A DNA stretch of 64,000 nt from Rhynchopus sp. YZ270_cl-10 (GCA_964035575.1 OZ037905.1:1141001-1205000); one strand, 5' to 3'; counted from the first letter of the stretch, positions 1-11,513 are shown. The notes: generated by a model from the sequence alone, not told the origin. Translations and numbers: made by a program.

Positions 1-297
1 GAAAACACTCCTCTCACCCCCCACTCCTTGCCCCCTCATTGGGAGAAGCAAAAACCTACAAAAAGAAGAGCCACATCCTCGGACATCTCTCCTCACTTCG
101 TTTTCCGTCCATCTCACGCCTTATCCCCCATCAGAGCGAAATCGCAGTATCCCCCCATCACACCTCTCCTAGATGCTACTGTGTGTGTATGGTGACCCTA
201 AAAGAAGAGAGCCCACAGATAATCGGAAGATGCCCACATTCTCCCAACACTGTGTCCACGTGGAGGGGGTGTACCATCCCAGGAAAGAAAGGTTGAT

Positions 298-334
298 AAG
301 ATGACCCTAAGCCCTCTCGTTTTCGTAGTCACCT
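298..334 (+). repeat. Hairpin repeat family A, copy 1
   Basis: This copy starts AAGATGACCCTAAGC and ends near GTAGTCACCT. The two halves can pair into an imperfect stem around a loop close to CTCTCGT. At least nine related copies lie elsewhere in the window, all in this orientation. Function unknown. Confidence 0.55.
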
Positions 335-955
335 TTTTTTCATCTCATTTATCGGCAATGTCAGCTACATTAAAAAAATGGAAAAGTCTATTATGCAGCT
401 AACCCCTCCTCATCCTCATCCTCCCCCTTCCGCTTCCCCCCCCTGCCCCAACTCTTCCCTGTACAGCACGCCTTATTCTGCTCCCCTCACTGAAGAAAAA
501 ATCATGATCACTCTTTTCCATTCTATCACCACCCCCGCTTTCAGACAGGTATGAATAGATGTGAACACGGTTGCGACTTTAGACAAAGGAGTTATCTATT
601 GATGCAAACCACTTCCCCATCTCCCCATCTCATGTGTTGGGCTGCACCCCACCCGGGTTAGGAATGCATTCACCCAGACCCATATATCACCACAGTACCC
701 TCTCTCCTTGCGAATACCTCTGCACTGTGAAAAAGGGTGGGACGTAGGTGGTTCCGTACCGTAAGAAAACTGCTAACACCTCCCTCTCTCCCCACTGCGT
801 ATTGTATTTGTCTCCTTTTCGCTAACACCCTCTATGCTGCTGACATCACGTAAAAGAATCACGAAACGAACTAACCTCAATCTCATCAATCCCATAAGAG
901 CCACGCTCCAACCCCACCCTGATAATCCTCCAAAGAAAGCCCAAAAAAAAGTGAA

Positions 956-1045
956 GTTATTGATGCAGGCACCTCCGACTGACCCACCTACGATGCCAGC
1001 TGGATGAAAGCACACTGAAAGTACCCTGCGGCCAACAAGAAGACG
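956..1045 (+). repeat. Dispersed repeat family D, copy 1
   Basis: The block contains GCACCTCCGACTGACCCA followed by GATGCCAGC and GATGAAAGCA. The same order of words recurs at about 34226-34320. A word CGTACCGTAAGA lies close to both copies (near 755 and near 34341). I take this as an old dispersed element; no coding potential is seen. Confidence 0.5.
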
Positions 1046-1645
1046 CAAAAAGGAAACCTAAGTAGACAAAAAGGAGGGGAAAAAAAAACGCACAACGTAG
1101 AGATGAGCCCTCTCTCCCCATTCCCTCCTCCGGCTCTTCTTCTTCTTCTCTTCTGCCCCTGAAACAGATACACAATGCTTCCTCCCCATCCCCCTAGACT
1201 TTGCTTTTTTGTTTGTATAGCACTCTCAAAGCGGATCATCAAAGGACGAACCGCGATCTGCTAAACAAAACAAAAAAGAGAGAAAGAGAGAGAGAGGTAG
1301 AGGTATGAGAGCTCTCCCAATCCCCTCCATGGACTGCAGCAACACAAAGACCTGTCCCGTTCTGTTCACCTCGAAGCTGTCTGTGGTGACCTACTCAGTG
1401 TTAGGTCGTGCAACCCGTTGCTGAAAAGATTTTGTCACATCACAACAAAGCGGTGAACAAAAAAAAAAAACCCCCCCCCACAAAAAACCCCCGCACACCC
1501 CAATCCAATGTCTGCTTCATCACTTCGGGGCAAATCAATGCGTTGGATGTTGTCCATCGTCATAACGTAGATCTCTGCACTATTCTAGAGACGTTCCGTT
1601 CACCTTCACAAAGGTTGACTTTGAAATACCGCTACCTACAGCACG

Positions 1646-1690
1646 CTACCTTGGTACAATGACCGGGTGTACCGGGGGGGGTGGACCCCA
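1646..1690 (+). repeat. Dispersed repeat family C, copy 1
   Basis: It carries ACCTTGGTACAATGACCGGG followed by TGTACCGGGGGGGGTGGA. Related copies lie near 29000-29075, 35075-35145 and 38485-38550. The GTAC words make it partly palindromic. Confidence 0.5.
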
Positions 1691-2258
1691 CCCCAACCAT
1701 GCAGTCCTCACATCCATTTCGAGGTTGTCATCAGGGCAGATGCTATGTCTCTCATGCATACACATCTCGTTGATGAAAAAGCTGGCAAGATACAACCCAA
1801 TCCTGGCGTGTTCAGTGACCTAAAGCCCCATCCCCCTCTAACCTTCCCCGTGGATTGTAGAAGGTGGTCATTGAGCGTTGCTCTTCAAAGAAAGGTTCGT
1901 CAGATGAGCAGAATCCTTGAAAGTGTCAAGGAGTTGAGGAATCATGAAGGTTGGAGTATAAAAAAATGGGAAGGGGGTGGTTTGCTGTTTTGTTGTGTGA
2001 CCATGTGTTAGAGGTGCTTTGGTGTATAGTCGTTGCTTTTTTTTTTTGAACTTCTTTTCTTTTTTTTGTTGAATCAACAATCACTTCACACCCTACTGGG
2101 ATAAAGATCTGTACTCAATGTCGGTCCAAGCCTTTGTATGACTACGCAAGGATAAGACGCAGATTGCCCTTTTTTGCAGCATTTACAAAAAAAGAGAGAG
2201 AGAGAAACTCACTGTAGATTTATTTATTCTTTTGAAAGAGAGACAGAGTGGAGCGGTG

Positions 2259-2358
2259 AAAGAGGAAGAGGAAGAGGAAGAGGAAGAGGAAGAGGAAGAG
2301 GAAGAGGAAGAGGAAGAGGAAGAGGAAGAGGAAGAGGAAGAGGAAGAGGAAGAGGAGG
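2259..2358 (+). repeat. (GAAGAG)n microsatellite, about 16 units
   Basis: A pure hexamer tract of AGGAAG/GAAGAG. It creates long Glu, Leu-Pro and Ser frames on the two strands that are artefacts of the repeat and not genes. Confidence 0.9.
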
Positions 2359-2658
2359 AGTCTTTACAAGATAAAGACGAGTATACAAGTAAACTAAAAA
2401 AGGGGGGCGGGGGGAGATTCTTTTTTCCGTAGATGAGGAGAGGAGTACGTACAGAGGGCGATACTGGGGAAGCAAAAGACAAAATTCTGATTCGTGAATG
2501 TGTGTTTGTGTGTTTTGTGTGTTTTGGGTTCCCCATCGATCCTCGTTCCAACCTTACTAACCGTAAGTGGTAAGCCCATGAGGGGCATGCTGCATTAGTC
2601 ATTCTATATCTTGAAAGACTCCTGAGTCGAAGCAAAGCTTCTTAAACAAGTTTACTGT

Positions 2659-2840
2659 AGAAGAGGAAGAGGAAGAGGAAGAGGAAGAGGAAGAGGAAGA
2701 GGAAGAGGAAGAGGAAGAGGAAGAGGAAGAGGAAGAGGAAGAGGAAGAGGAAGAGGAAGAGGAAGAGGAAGAGGAAGAGGAAGAGGAAGAGGAAGAGGAA
2801 GAGGAAGAGGAAGAGGAAGAGGAAGAGGAAGAGGAAGAGG
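2659..2840 (+). repeat. (GAAGAG)n microsatellite, about 30 units
   Basis: A second, longer tract of the same hexamer, 300 bp from the first and without visible interruptions. The open frames it produces (poly Leu-Phe, poly Leu-Pro) are repeat artefacts. Confidence 0.9.
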
Positions 2841-3612
2841 GGGGGAAATAGTAACTCTGATAGGTAAGTAAAAGGGAAATAAAGGCTTTTTCGTTGATTG
2901 CACAATTACCCTGCTGGAGGGGTGATTGGCGACCGTATCTGAGGAACTATTTCTCCTTTAAGCTACGCTTTAGGTATAAAAATAAAACACGTTGTCATTT
3001 CCACAGTATTTCGTTTCTGGTGAAGGAATTTTGCCATTGAGATAGAAGGTACGGCAGAAATCACAACACCACACACAGGAATAGAAAAAAAAAAGAGGGG
3101 GAAAAAAAACAAGAAAAGTTGGAACAAAGGAAAAGGTAATCATGACGTTAAAGCCTCACACTTCGGAACCCTCTTTTTTACTAGATATTTGGGGCAGTGT
3201 GTGTGGCACGCTCACCTTTGCCCTGTTCTGAGTAAACCCGGTTTGTAGGGGCAGTAATAAAGCTTTCTTTGTCAGGTTAGAGTGAATGCACAAAAGAGAT
3301 GGGCTTATTTAGCTAGGTTAGATCTTGTTGTTTTACCTGTGAGGACTTTCCTCGGCTTCTGAGCACTGCAGTGTAGCTCCACGAAGAAAAGACAAATAAT
3401 CCCAAACGCGACCACAAACGTGACGTCCTGGAGCGGCACTTCTTGCATGCAGAAGTGCATCCGGGTCGACCGGTCGAATGCATTAAATGCTTCCGACTGG
3501 CTACGTCACAGTACAATATACCTGCCATATTTCTTTCTTTTTTTTGATAAATTTTTGGAGTAGTGCAGTTGCCTCGGTTGTGTTGCCACAGTTGTGCAAT
3601 CTCCACTGTTTT

Positions 3613-3655
3613 GAAAACTTGGATTAGTGTAGACACCCGAGGATGAACTCCACTA
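3613..3655 (+). repeat. Mini inverted repeat family B, copy 1
   Basis: GAAAACTTGG is followed by a segment of about 31 bp that begins TAGTGTAGACACCCGAGG and ends CTCCACTA. Its two ends are inverted copies with one mismatch (TAGTGTAG against TAGTGGAG). Degenerate relatives sit directly on both sides (about 3555-3610 and 3680-3712). The cluster lies 85-240 bp past the stop of the sirtuin gene. About a dozen copies occur in the window. Confidence 0.65.
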
Positions 3656-3795
3656 TTTATTTTTTTGAAGAATTGTTGGAATAGTGTAATTGTCACCTAT
3701 ACAAGCTCCGCTGTCATTTTTATTTGTTTTTCCATGCCTTTTATGCTCTCCTTCCAACTCGCTTCTTTTCACAAAAAAAAATTCAATTTTCGCTT

Positions 3796-5415
3796 TCACT
3801 CCTCCACCACCCGCACTCCACGAGCCATTGCCGGGGGCACACCAAACTTCGCTGTATGAAACGCAATGTAATACGGCGAAAGACACCGGTTGGAGGGGAC
3901 GATGTAGGACTCACACGGGTAGCACCAGAAGGTCAGATCTATAAACCCTGCGACGATTGGGTGCGACGTCTCCAGGTGATGCATGAGCATGTGTTCCTGC
4001 ACATGCCGTCCACAACGCACTGTGTTACAACCAAGGCACAGCATGTTTTCCCCTACATTCCCACAGTCAACACAAGGCGCCTTAAGGTTCACAGACAACT
4101 CATCAGATATCGTCACCTCTTCACAGTGTGGACAGTGCTCCTTCGGGGTCACCGCAAACCACGAAGAATAGTCTGTATCATCCACAATCGGTGCAGAGGT
4201 GGAGGGGGTGCTGCCAGACCCTGCCCCCCCTTTCCCTTGCTTTGCATCCTCAATGCGCGGGGCACTATGCCCTGCAGACCTTTGGTAGACAGTGGAGTCG
4301 GTGACGGTCCATTCTTTGTCGTCCTTTGTAGCTCCTTCGATGGGGTCGTACTGGATGGTGCGGTAGGAGACAAGGTCCTCTTTGGGGTGTTGGTCGTATC
4401 CTGTTGGAGTGAATGGGAGGGTCAAGGTAGGCTCGTCGTAGTGACCGTAGAAGGCGAGATGAATGTTGCCATCAACGTGCTCTGTGGATTTGAGAAGGGT
4501 AGTGGGGATGTTGTCTTCGTCGACAGCGGTCGCGCGAGGTTTGCCGTTTTCAATGAAGGTCGCGATTTTTCGGGTAATTTTGAATGCTGGAATGTCTATC
4601 CCCAAGGCCTTAGTGACAATCCGCATCACATCGTTCAACGGCGATCTGATCAGCAAATCTGCGTCATCATCGAGAGGTGTCTTCTGCAGGTTTACAATAA
4701 CAAATTTATTGCCCGGTGCACCCCTTTTTGTGGCAAGGGGCATATGGCAGGCAGGAGAGACAGTCAAAGAAGAGCCAAGTACAATGTGAAGGTCGGCTTC
4801 TTCCGATTCACTGAAACCACGTTTGATTACCTCTTCCGGAAGGTTTTCTCCAAAGTGAATGATATTGTCTTCAAGCAACCCGGTACATCCAGGCACTTCG
4901 CAGGCACGGCCGGTTCTGTGGTCGAATCCTGTTGGCAGTTCGATGGAACGTCCTCCGGCACGTTGTCCTTGGGTAACATTGAAATCACGGAGATATTCCC
5001 GTCTGCAGCGGTTGCAGTACTCGATATGAGTGTTTCCGTGGAGCTCCGAAATGTCAGATTTGCGGACGCCACTCTTTCTGTGCAGGCCGTCTACGTTTTG
5101 GGAGATCAAATGTCTTACAGAACCTTGCTCCAAAAGCTTCACCAAGGCCATATGCGTCAGAGTGGGCACCGCCTTCATCATGTCGATGCTTTTGATCTTG
5201 TGTTGTTCTCCCTTAGCGGAGAGTGTCCACACGCCGTCTGGGCCTCGATAGTCGGCAATGCCAGCAGCGGTAGATACCCCTGCACCGGTGAAGACAACGA
5301 CGCGTTTTGCGGAGGCGATCATTGCAGCGAGGTGCTCGCTTTTGGATTGAAGGTCTTCAGGGGTTTCGGAGAGTTGCTCCATCATCTTAGGGTCGCTGTG
5401 TGCGGTCCAGGCCAT
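3796..5415 (-). CDS. Sirtuin deacylase (SIRT6/7 type) fused to a C-terminal ZnF-UBP domain
   Basis: A 539-residue protein in one uninterrupted frame. The N-terminal half is a complete sirtuin core: the NAD-binding GAGVSTAAGI is near residue 44, QNVDGLH near 106-112, the catalytic His near 126 in SELHGN, a zinc knuckle at C134/C137/C172/C177, and GSSL near 214. The QNVDGLH...ISELHGN context is closest to SIRT7/SIRT6, so NAD-dependent removal of acyl groups from lysines, probably on chromatin, is expected. After a linker of about 150 residues, residues 428-525 form a ZnF-UBP finger (CPHC, CVDC, CLGC, CGRH, TSHP, WCYPC) ending in KFGVPP, very like the HDAC6 finger. Arg470, Trp497 and Tyr499 match the HDAC6 residues that hold the free C-terminal tail of ubiquitin. 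The start has A at -3 (acacaATGG). An AG acceptor and pyrimidine tract lie upstream. Confidence 0.92.
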   Translation of the reverse strand: MAWTAHSDPKMMEQLSETPEDLQSKSEHLAAMIASAKRVVVFTGAGVSTAAGIADYRGPDGVWTLSAKGEQHKIKSIDMMKAVPTLTHMALVKLLEQGSVRHLISQNVDGLHRKSGVRKSDISELHGNTHIEYCNRCRREYLRDFNVTQGQRAGGRSIELPTGFDHRTGRACEVPGCTGLLEDNIIHFGENLPEEVIKRGFSESEEADLHIVLGSSLTVSPACHMPLATKRGAPGNKFVIVNLQKTPLDDDADLLIRSPLNDVMRIVTKALGIDIPAFKITRKIATFIENGKPRATAVDEDNIPTTLLKSTEHVDGNIHLAFYGHYDEPTLTLPFTPTGYDQHPKEDLVSYRTIQYDPIEGATKDDKEWTVTDSTVYQRSAGHSAPRIEDAKQGKGGAGSGSTPSTSAPIVDDTDYSSWFAVTPKEHCPHCEEVTISDELSVNLKAPCVDCGNVGENMLCLGCNTVRCGRHVQEHMLMHHLETSHPIVAGFIDLTFWCYPCESYIVPSNRCLSPYYIAFHTAKFGVPPAMARGVRVVEE

Positions 5416-5585
5416 TGTGTTTGGATAGAGGGGTTGGAAAAGGAGGAAGAAGGAGGAAGGAAAGGAGGGAGGGCTGTTTAAGTGGAAGTGTGAAATGTAA
5501 AAGTCTAAAGTATGACAGAAAAATGATTTAAGATAAAGACGAAAAAGAAGAAAAAGAAGAGAAAAAAGAGAGAAAAAAAGTGTAT

Positions 5586-5632
5586 GAGATAGACGAATCC
5601 TAAGCCTCTTGTCGTTGCTTGGGGTTCACCTT
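5586..5632 (+). repeat. Hairpin repeat family A, copy 2
   Basis: The copy contains CCTAAGCCTCTTG and GCTTGGGGTTCACC. It lies about 170 bp upstream of the sirtuin start and reads antisense to that gene. Other copies also tend to lie a few hundred bases upstream of minus-strand starts. Confidence 0.55.
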
Positions 5633-6632
5633 TTTTGATTGGAATAGTTATCGAGGAAGAGAGGGATGAAAGGGGGATATGAGAGGGAGCAAAAAAATTT
5701 AAAAAAAAACTGCAATTCTTTTTTTCAATACCGACGAATAATGACATCTGTCAGGGGGGAGGAGGCCTGACAGGGGCCACCGTTGTGTTGTCTTGCTTCC
5801 TTCCACCACCTCCTATTCTAGCTAACTGTTTGGAAGGGACCGCAAAAAAAAAAAAAAAAAAAAAAAAAGCCCCTCCCCTCCCTCCCACCCTGCCCCCTCC
5901 CCCTCCCCCGACCAACCGTCCCTCCGTTCACACATCCAGTCCTTTAGAGTGTGGTAGATTTTTTTTTGTCCTTTTTTCTTCTTCGTTGGGGAGGAAACTG
6001 TTTGTTTTTGAGTTTTTTTTTTTTTTGGGGGGGGGGAGAGGTGGGGTATAGTGTTGGCTGCCCTCTGTGAGTGCATGGCCCTTCACTTTGTTTTTTTTGG
6101 GGGGTTTTTTTCTGCAAAATAAAATAAAAAAAATGCGTTTTTTCCCCAATTAAAAAAAGAGCTTTTTGACACATTCAAGTGTCACAGACCAGGAGGAGTG
6201 GGATAGGGGGGTTTTTTTATGAGAGTAGAAGAAAATTTGAAAGATGCATCTGTCTCGCTGAATAGATGCATCTCAGCAAAAAGAAAAGGTTCGGGAGAAA
6301 AGGGTATGTTGCATTGTACAAAAGACAGTGACATATCTAAAAAGGGGGGAGGGAAGGTAAAAAAAAAAAGCAGAATCAAACAAGAAATAAATTTAAAAAA
6401 AAAAATATTAAGAAAACTTTGCACAGGTGTAGCCGTACAGACGCAGATCATATCAACGCGAAAAAGACAACAGGAAACCACAGTCCCTTTTTTTTGCAGA
6501 AACGCCGTATTTCTTTCTCGTTTTACTTTTTTTTGTATTTTTTTAAAAATATTGTTTGTTTGTGATTCTGGTTATTGTCCCGCTTTTTGTTTGATTCAAA
6601 ATTTGGAATCTTTTTGTGAAATCTTGGCTATA

Positions 6633-6664
6633 TTAGTGTAGATACCCGAGGATGAGTTCTACAA
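6633..6664 (+). repeat. Mini inverted repeat family B, copy 2
   Basis: TAGTGTAGATACCCGAGG followed by ATGAGTTCTACAA. It is a diverged copy, roughly 0.8 kb past the stop of the first PH/SAM gene. Confidence 0.5.
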
Positions 6665-7473
6665 GAGAACGGAAACTTGAAAGATGATTGTGGATGAGCC
6701 TCGCATGCGCACAGATCTTTCAACACAGGTTACGAACGCGCGATCATAACTTATGTTTCAATTTCCAAAAACAAAAAAAAAAGAAAATCTGAATTGTGCT
6801 CTGAAGAAGATCACGCCTTTCCACGCGGGACATGCCACGTGGCTGAACAAAACAAAACACGGATATAATTACATTGCCGCTATGTAGAAGACAGAGATAC
6901 CTTCAAGTTTAAAATAAAAAGGGATTCAATTTTTTTTTTCCGTGCAAAAACATGCTCAGACTCTAAAAATCTGGAGTGTTTTTTTCTTTTCCTTCAACGC
7001 AGAAAAAGCAATAGCAACAAGGAAATGGGGGGAAGAGAGAAAAATAAATACCCACTTTTTTTGAAGTCCTTAGTTTCTTCTCTCTTTTCAAAAGAATTTA
7101 GAAAAAAAATATCACAGGTCAAGATCGTCAAGGTCGACTTCGACGGTTTTCTTTGCAGGCGGTCCAAGGTCATCCAGGTCATCCAACGAAACTGTCGTTT
7201 TAAAGAAAATTTTAGACAAAAAAAAAAAAAAAATACTTCGTTTTGCAAAAAACCGATATTGAAACAATCATTCCCTCCTCTAATTTTTTTTGCAAAACTC
7301 TATGAACACAAACCATTCATATCACCATATACTTGCCTTGCTACAAGACACCACACTAATCCAAAAACAACAAACCCTCACACTCTTTTCTTTTTGCTCA
7401 AAAGACTACTTCAACGGGGAGAGGAAAAATGCAATACGATGGTAACTATTTAAAAAAAAAAAAAAAAAACGTT

Positions 7474-9792
7474 TTAATACATACTTCCCCCTCCAGCTGG
7501 CTTTGGTGCGGGCGCACCGAGGTCCAAATCATCCAGGTCCAAGCCAATACCACCACCACCACCTGCAGGACTAGGTCCCAAATCGAAATCATCAAGATCA
7601 TCAAGCTTAATTCCGCCTGAAGGTGCCATTGGGCCAAAATCGTCCAGGTCCAGGTCAAAATCGTCGAGACCTCCGTTAAGGTCCATCTTGGGAGACGACA
7701 CCCCTCCTGTCGGTGCAGGTCCTAAGTCCAGGTCCAGATCATCGTCATCCGCTGCCATCTTCGGCTTGAAGGCGAAGTCATCGTTTAATTGTTCCTTTAC
7801 TGCCTTGGGAGGTTGGTAGCCCAAACCTGACGTCGCAGTTGCCCCTCCGGTCAGCCTCTCCACAAGGTTCTTGTCTTGCAGGCCTTCGATGATCTTAGCC
7901 CGGTCCGACGCGTTGTCAACCCCAAAGTGTTCCAAATCGCTGTCGTCAATGAGCCCGCTTACCATGAGGCTGAGCTCCATTTTGTTCTGGGAAAGCACCT
8001 TGAAGTACTTCGAGAGGGAGAGGATGACGAGGAACTTTCCGAGAGGCGACTCCTCAAGGCTTGTGTAGTCTGCCGACTCCTGTCTCCCAGTCTCCGCTGC
8101 CTTCGCTTCTGCCACCGAAGAGCTCCCTCCAAGCATTGCCGCACCACCAGAAGCTCCGCTAGCTCCACCCCCTCCACCTCCACCTCCACTCGCAGGCCCC
8201 TTCCCTTGCCCATCTTGCCAAGCATCAAGAAGCTTGGCAAGATGCTCTTTAAACATCGGCTGCCAGTAGGTGAGCACCCACTCTTTTGGACGTGCAAGAC
8301 GCACTTCCTCCTCAAGCTGTCCTTTGTCTTTCACCTGTTCAAGGGGAAGGTTTTTCCCGCCGGTTTGATAGACGTAGACGGTGCGAAGGTATTTGACGAA
8401 AACCTGGATGTCATCGCAGTGGAACATAATGTCGTACTCTGCGCGGGAGGTGGGGGGGCCGCCGTTCTCGCCTTGCATTTCTATTGTCTCTGGCATGATG
8501 ATGGTCACGTAGAGGTCCTTCGCGTCGTCCTGGGCGAGCAGAAGCTTCTTAATGTTGCTGATCATGACGCACCGTGTGATGTCCGCGTTTTTCTTGCAGA
8601 GGTACAGACAGCGGTCCCCCAGCACCGCAATCCGCTCCTCCACAGAGAACCCCGTGCCCAGCTTCTTGACCATCCCAAACCAATGCACCACAGCCATGTT
8701 GAGGTACCCAAAGTTGCTGACAAACTCCTGCGGGACAGAGATAAGGGGCAGCAGTGTGCGTGGGTCCTGCGGGGGGAGGCCGTAGTTGTAGGTTCCGCCT
8801 TTGCCGCTTTCGTCGACTGTGAAAAAAAAAGAAGGTAAAAAATAGTTGGTGAAGTATTTTAAAAAAAAAGTTTATAATAGTATGCCCCGTTGAGCCGGAT
8901 GGAATATTTGAGAAGAGAGGAATAGGGGAAGGGGTGGGGTGTGGAGGAAGGGGGGATGGGGGAGGGGAGGGGAGGGAACGAACATACGTTGTTTTGACAT
9001 CGCACCCACCCACTTGTCCAACTCCTCCCTGCTCCGCGCCCGGAGGGTCCATTTGTCTTTTTTTCTGGGGGTGAGTGGTTTTGTTTTTTTTTGTTGTCTC
9101 GACAAATCGCCTAAGAACCCATTTGGGGCAAATAGGATATTAGTGTAGACGGAGGATGCACTCCACTATTTTTTTTTTTTTTTTTTTTGTTGAAAAAACG
9201 GGAGATTGGTTGACAACCGTTGTGGCTGGTAGCAAGGAAAAAAAAATGGTCTATCATACCCCGAACAGGTACCGTGCACTTGGAACGCAAACTCATCGCC
9301 CTTTTGATTCGAGGAGAGGCGGTCGACGGCTTCAATCTCAATACTGTCTTTTGGCTTTCCCTGTTTGGGGTTGTTTGGGTAATGTTTGGTTCATCCTAGA
9401 CCTCCCATGTCCACCTATGGACTCCGTAGAAGTGTCCTATGAGTCCATAGCCGAAGGAATTTTGTACTTTTGATCATCAGAAACTATGTACTGTACTCAA
9501 TTTTTCCACAAATCTGACCTGTACTACCAGCACAGTAGTTAGCCAGCCATTGGGTTGAAACGGTGAAACCGCAAAACTGCAATTCATTTACTTCATCGTG
9601 AAGGGGGCCTTCAAAGGGAATGCAGAGAATGGAAAAATATTATTTCTTTTGTTTGAAAAAAGGGATGGGGCCACACACACACACCTTCTCAATGATGACA
9701 AGGGAGTTTATAGTTGCCAGTTGGCACTGCACTTCGGACCATTTCCGCCAGCCTCTCTTTTCCAGAATACCCTGCACCGCGGGTTCTGCCAT
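7474..9792 (-). CDS. PH + PH-like + SAM-like domain protein, paralogue 1 (four exons)
   Basis: I rebuild this 542-residue protein from four exons: 9685-9792, 9260-9360, 8988-9064 and 7474-8816. All junctions are GT-AG (donors GTGTGT, GTATGA, GTATGT) and phases 0, 2 and 1 keep one frame to the TAA. The first three exons give a full N-terminal pleckstrin homology domain: it opens with QGILEKRGWRKWSE, passes through GDEFAFQV and KWTLRA, and closes with the helix SREELDKWVGAM. A second PH-like domain spans about 136-245. A SAM-like helical bundle follows at about 352-417 (from SPLGKFLVILSLSKYF). The tail carries three acidic Asp-Leu repeats (DDFDLDLDDFGP-like). Such architecture suggests a membrane- or cytoskeleton-linked scaffold, but no function can be named. 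The paralogue at 12604-17675 shares domain order and the positions of two introns. A family B repeat lies in intron 2. Confidence 0.85.
9141..9168 (+). repeat. Mini inverted repeat family B, copy 3 (intronic)
   Basis: TAGTGTAGACGGAGG followed by ATGCACTCCACTA. It sits inside intron 2 of the first PH/SAM gene, which shows that this family also occurs inside genes. Confidence 0.6.
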
Positions 9793-10230
9793 TGTTGCTT
9801 TGTGGTGCCCTGGTGTTGATAGTGTAGTGTAGTGTGTTTGACAACGAATTTAGAGTGGGAAACGCCTGTACAGAGTATAGCCCACTTAGTGCAGTGTGTG
9901 GTGCGTTGATGTGGTCAAGGACAAAAAAAAAAAAAACGGTGTGGGTGGTTTTCGTTCGTTTCCCCTTTATGAGAGTGTCAGAGTTTTGCTTGTATCAAAG
10001 TTTTGTTTTTGCCAAAAACAAAAACAAAAACAAAAAAAGAGAGTGAGAAGAAGAAAACACACATGAATCAGAGAGTCCACACAAGACTCGCACAATAATG
10101 CTTGCAAAGAGTAGCAAAACAAAAGAGAGAGAAAAAAAAAAAACACACGCAGAGGGAATATGGAAAGAAAGCGGCAACAGTTTTTTTTTTTGTATTCTTC
10201 ACTAAAACTAAAAAGACTAGGGGTTTTCCT

Positions 10231-10275
10231 GAAAACTTGGTTGGATTAGTGTACCCCCCGAGGATGAGCTCCACT
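10231..10275 (+). repeat. Mini inverted repeat family B, copy 4
   Basis: GAAAACTTGGTTGGATTAGT, then CCCCCGAGGATGAGCTCCACT. The lead-in GAAAACTTGGTTG is shared with the best preserved copies. Confidence 0.6.
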
Positions 10276-10594
10276 GTTTTTTTTTCTGTTTTCTTCAAAA
10301 AATGGACGCTGTTTTTTTTTTTTTTAAATAACAGAGTCCATTTTTGCTAACGACACCAAACGACCTCAAATACAAGAGGATATGGCATAAATTAGAAAAG
10401 AAACTCCCGTTCTTTTTAAAGAATCGGAGGAATCACACAAAAGAGGGATTCCACGTTATTCTCAATGTTTCAAGGAAAACCAAAAAACGATAGCAACACG
10501 CCAACTGATCTCATCGCAATGTGATCTTTTGTTCTGTTTGTTTTGGTTATGTTCGCATAAATGTACCGACGTGAGAGTGAGAGAGGTGAAAAAA

Positions 10595-10637
10595 GGTTTA
10601 TAAGATGAACCTAAGCCTCTCGTGCTTAATCACCTTT
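10595..10637 (+). repeat. Hairpin repeat family A, copy 3 (best preserved)
   Basis: GTTTATAAGATGAACCTAAG, then CCTCTCGT, then GCTTAATCACCTTTT. The outer parts pair with a small bulge around a loop of about 7 nt. It lies about 0.8 kb upstream of the first PH/SAM gene, antisense to it. Confidence 0.6.
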
Positions 10638-11439
10638 TAAAAGGGGACACAACATAATACAAAAGGGCAATCGACGGATGCACGTGGCATAACACAACGA
10701 AGGTAGGGTAAGGGAGAATATAGCAGACTCGACAGTGTTGAAAGGGTTCTCGAAGGACTCCGTCAACAGGAGCGTTGTTGAAAAAAATATATGGTATTGA
10801 ACGGCAAAAAGTTCGCAAAAAAAATCTGTACCTTGGGGGGGACATCTTTACACGGGAAACCAAAATCCACATTTCTTACCATATTTTTTCAAGAAAATTC
10901 TGTTGATGAAGTCCTTGGCTGTGTTTTGTTGAGGCTTGAGCACAACAAAACAAAACAAAAAAAATAAAAAGAGACTCGAAAATGAACACAACAACACTAA
11001 TGCTCACGTCATGATAGGGGAGAAAATTTATAGTAAGGCTGGTCATTAGAAACTCAGGGTGCTGATATAAAAGAAAAATAAAAGAGAAGTTGAAAGCCCA
11101 AACGTCTCACCGTTCATCGGCGGACGCAGGCACTCAATAAAATAAAATAAACGCTTGAAAGATGAACACACACATCTTTACAACAAAATGATACTTTGAA
11201 CACAACACAAGAACACGCCTATTTAAGAAAAAATACAAAGGAAATCACTACACATGCAACGTACCGCACATTCAAGGGGCGTTTGAGGGGGGGAATAAAC
11301 GTGTTCGTTGTACATCGAAGCAGTATCACTACAAAAATCAATTTCATATACTTTCCATTCGAAGAGAAATCACACAAAAGGACGTTCAAAAACACCGTAT
11401 TTTTTTTCACAAAAAAAGAGAAAAAAAATGAACATCATC

Positions 11440-11474
11440 TACGACGAAAGCTTCTCTGTACTTGGTCACCTTTA
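11440..11474 (+). repeat. Hairpin repeat family A, copy 4
   Basis: Contains AAGCTTCTCTGTACTTGGTC followed by ACCTTT, close to copies 5 and 6 near 21.3 kb. Confidence 0.45.
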
Positions 11475-11513
11475 AAGAAAGGTTGAGAGAAGAGAAGAAA
11501 GAATGAATTGTTT

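Larger units (their letters stand above)
1..3624. other. Gene-free left end with repeats
   Basis: I see no convincing coding region here; the open frames are short, low in complexity and unlike any family I know. The stretch holds a short hairpin repeat near 298-334, a copy of a dispersed repeat near 956-1045 (second copy near 34226-34320), a copy of another dispersed repeat near 1646-1690, and two GAAGAG microsatellites. Homopolymer runs are common throughout. Confidence 0.6.
5416..7473. other. Intergenic spacer with two small repeats
   Basis: About 2 kb without a supported gene, rich in poly-A and poly-T. It contains a hairpin repeat of family A upstream of the sirtuin (5586-5632) and a family B mini repeat (6633-6664) on the 3' side of the next gene. 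Open frames here are lysine- or phenylalanine-rich and look like noise. Confidence 0.6.

Noticed and set aside
2174-2905. Long Glu, Ser, Leu-Pro and Leu-Phe frames
   Set aside because: They are translations of the GAAGAG microsatellites and have no other content.
3440-3490. tRNA-like B-box word GGTCGAATGC
   Set aside because: No matching A-box, acceptor stem or anticodon arm could be placed around it; the same holds for GGTCGAATCC near 42571, which lies in the CDIN1-like coding end.
3724-5481. 585-codon plus-strand frame over the sirtuin gene
   Set aside because: It is a shadow of the sirtuin, whose minus-strand frame carries all family motifs.
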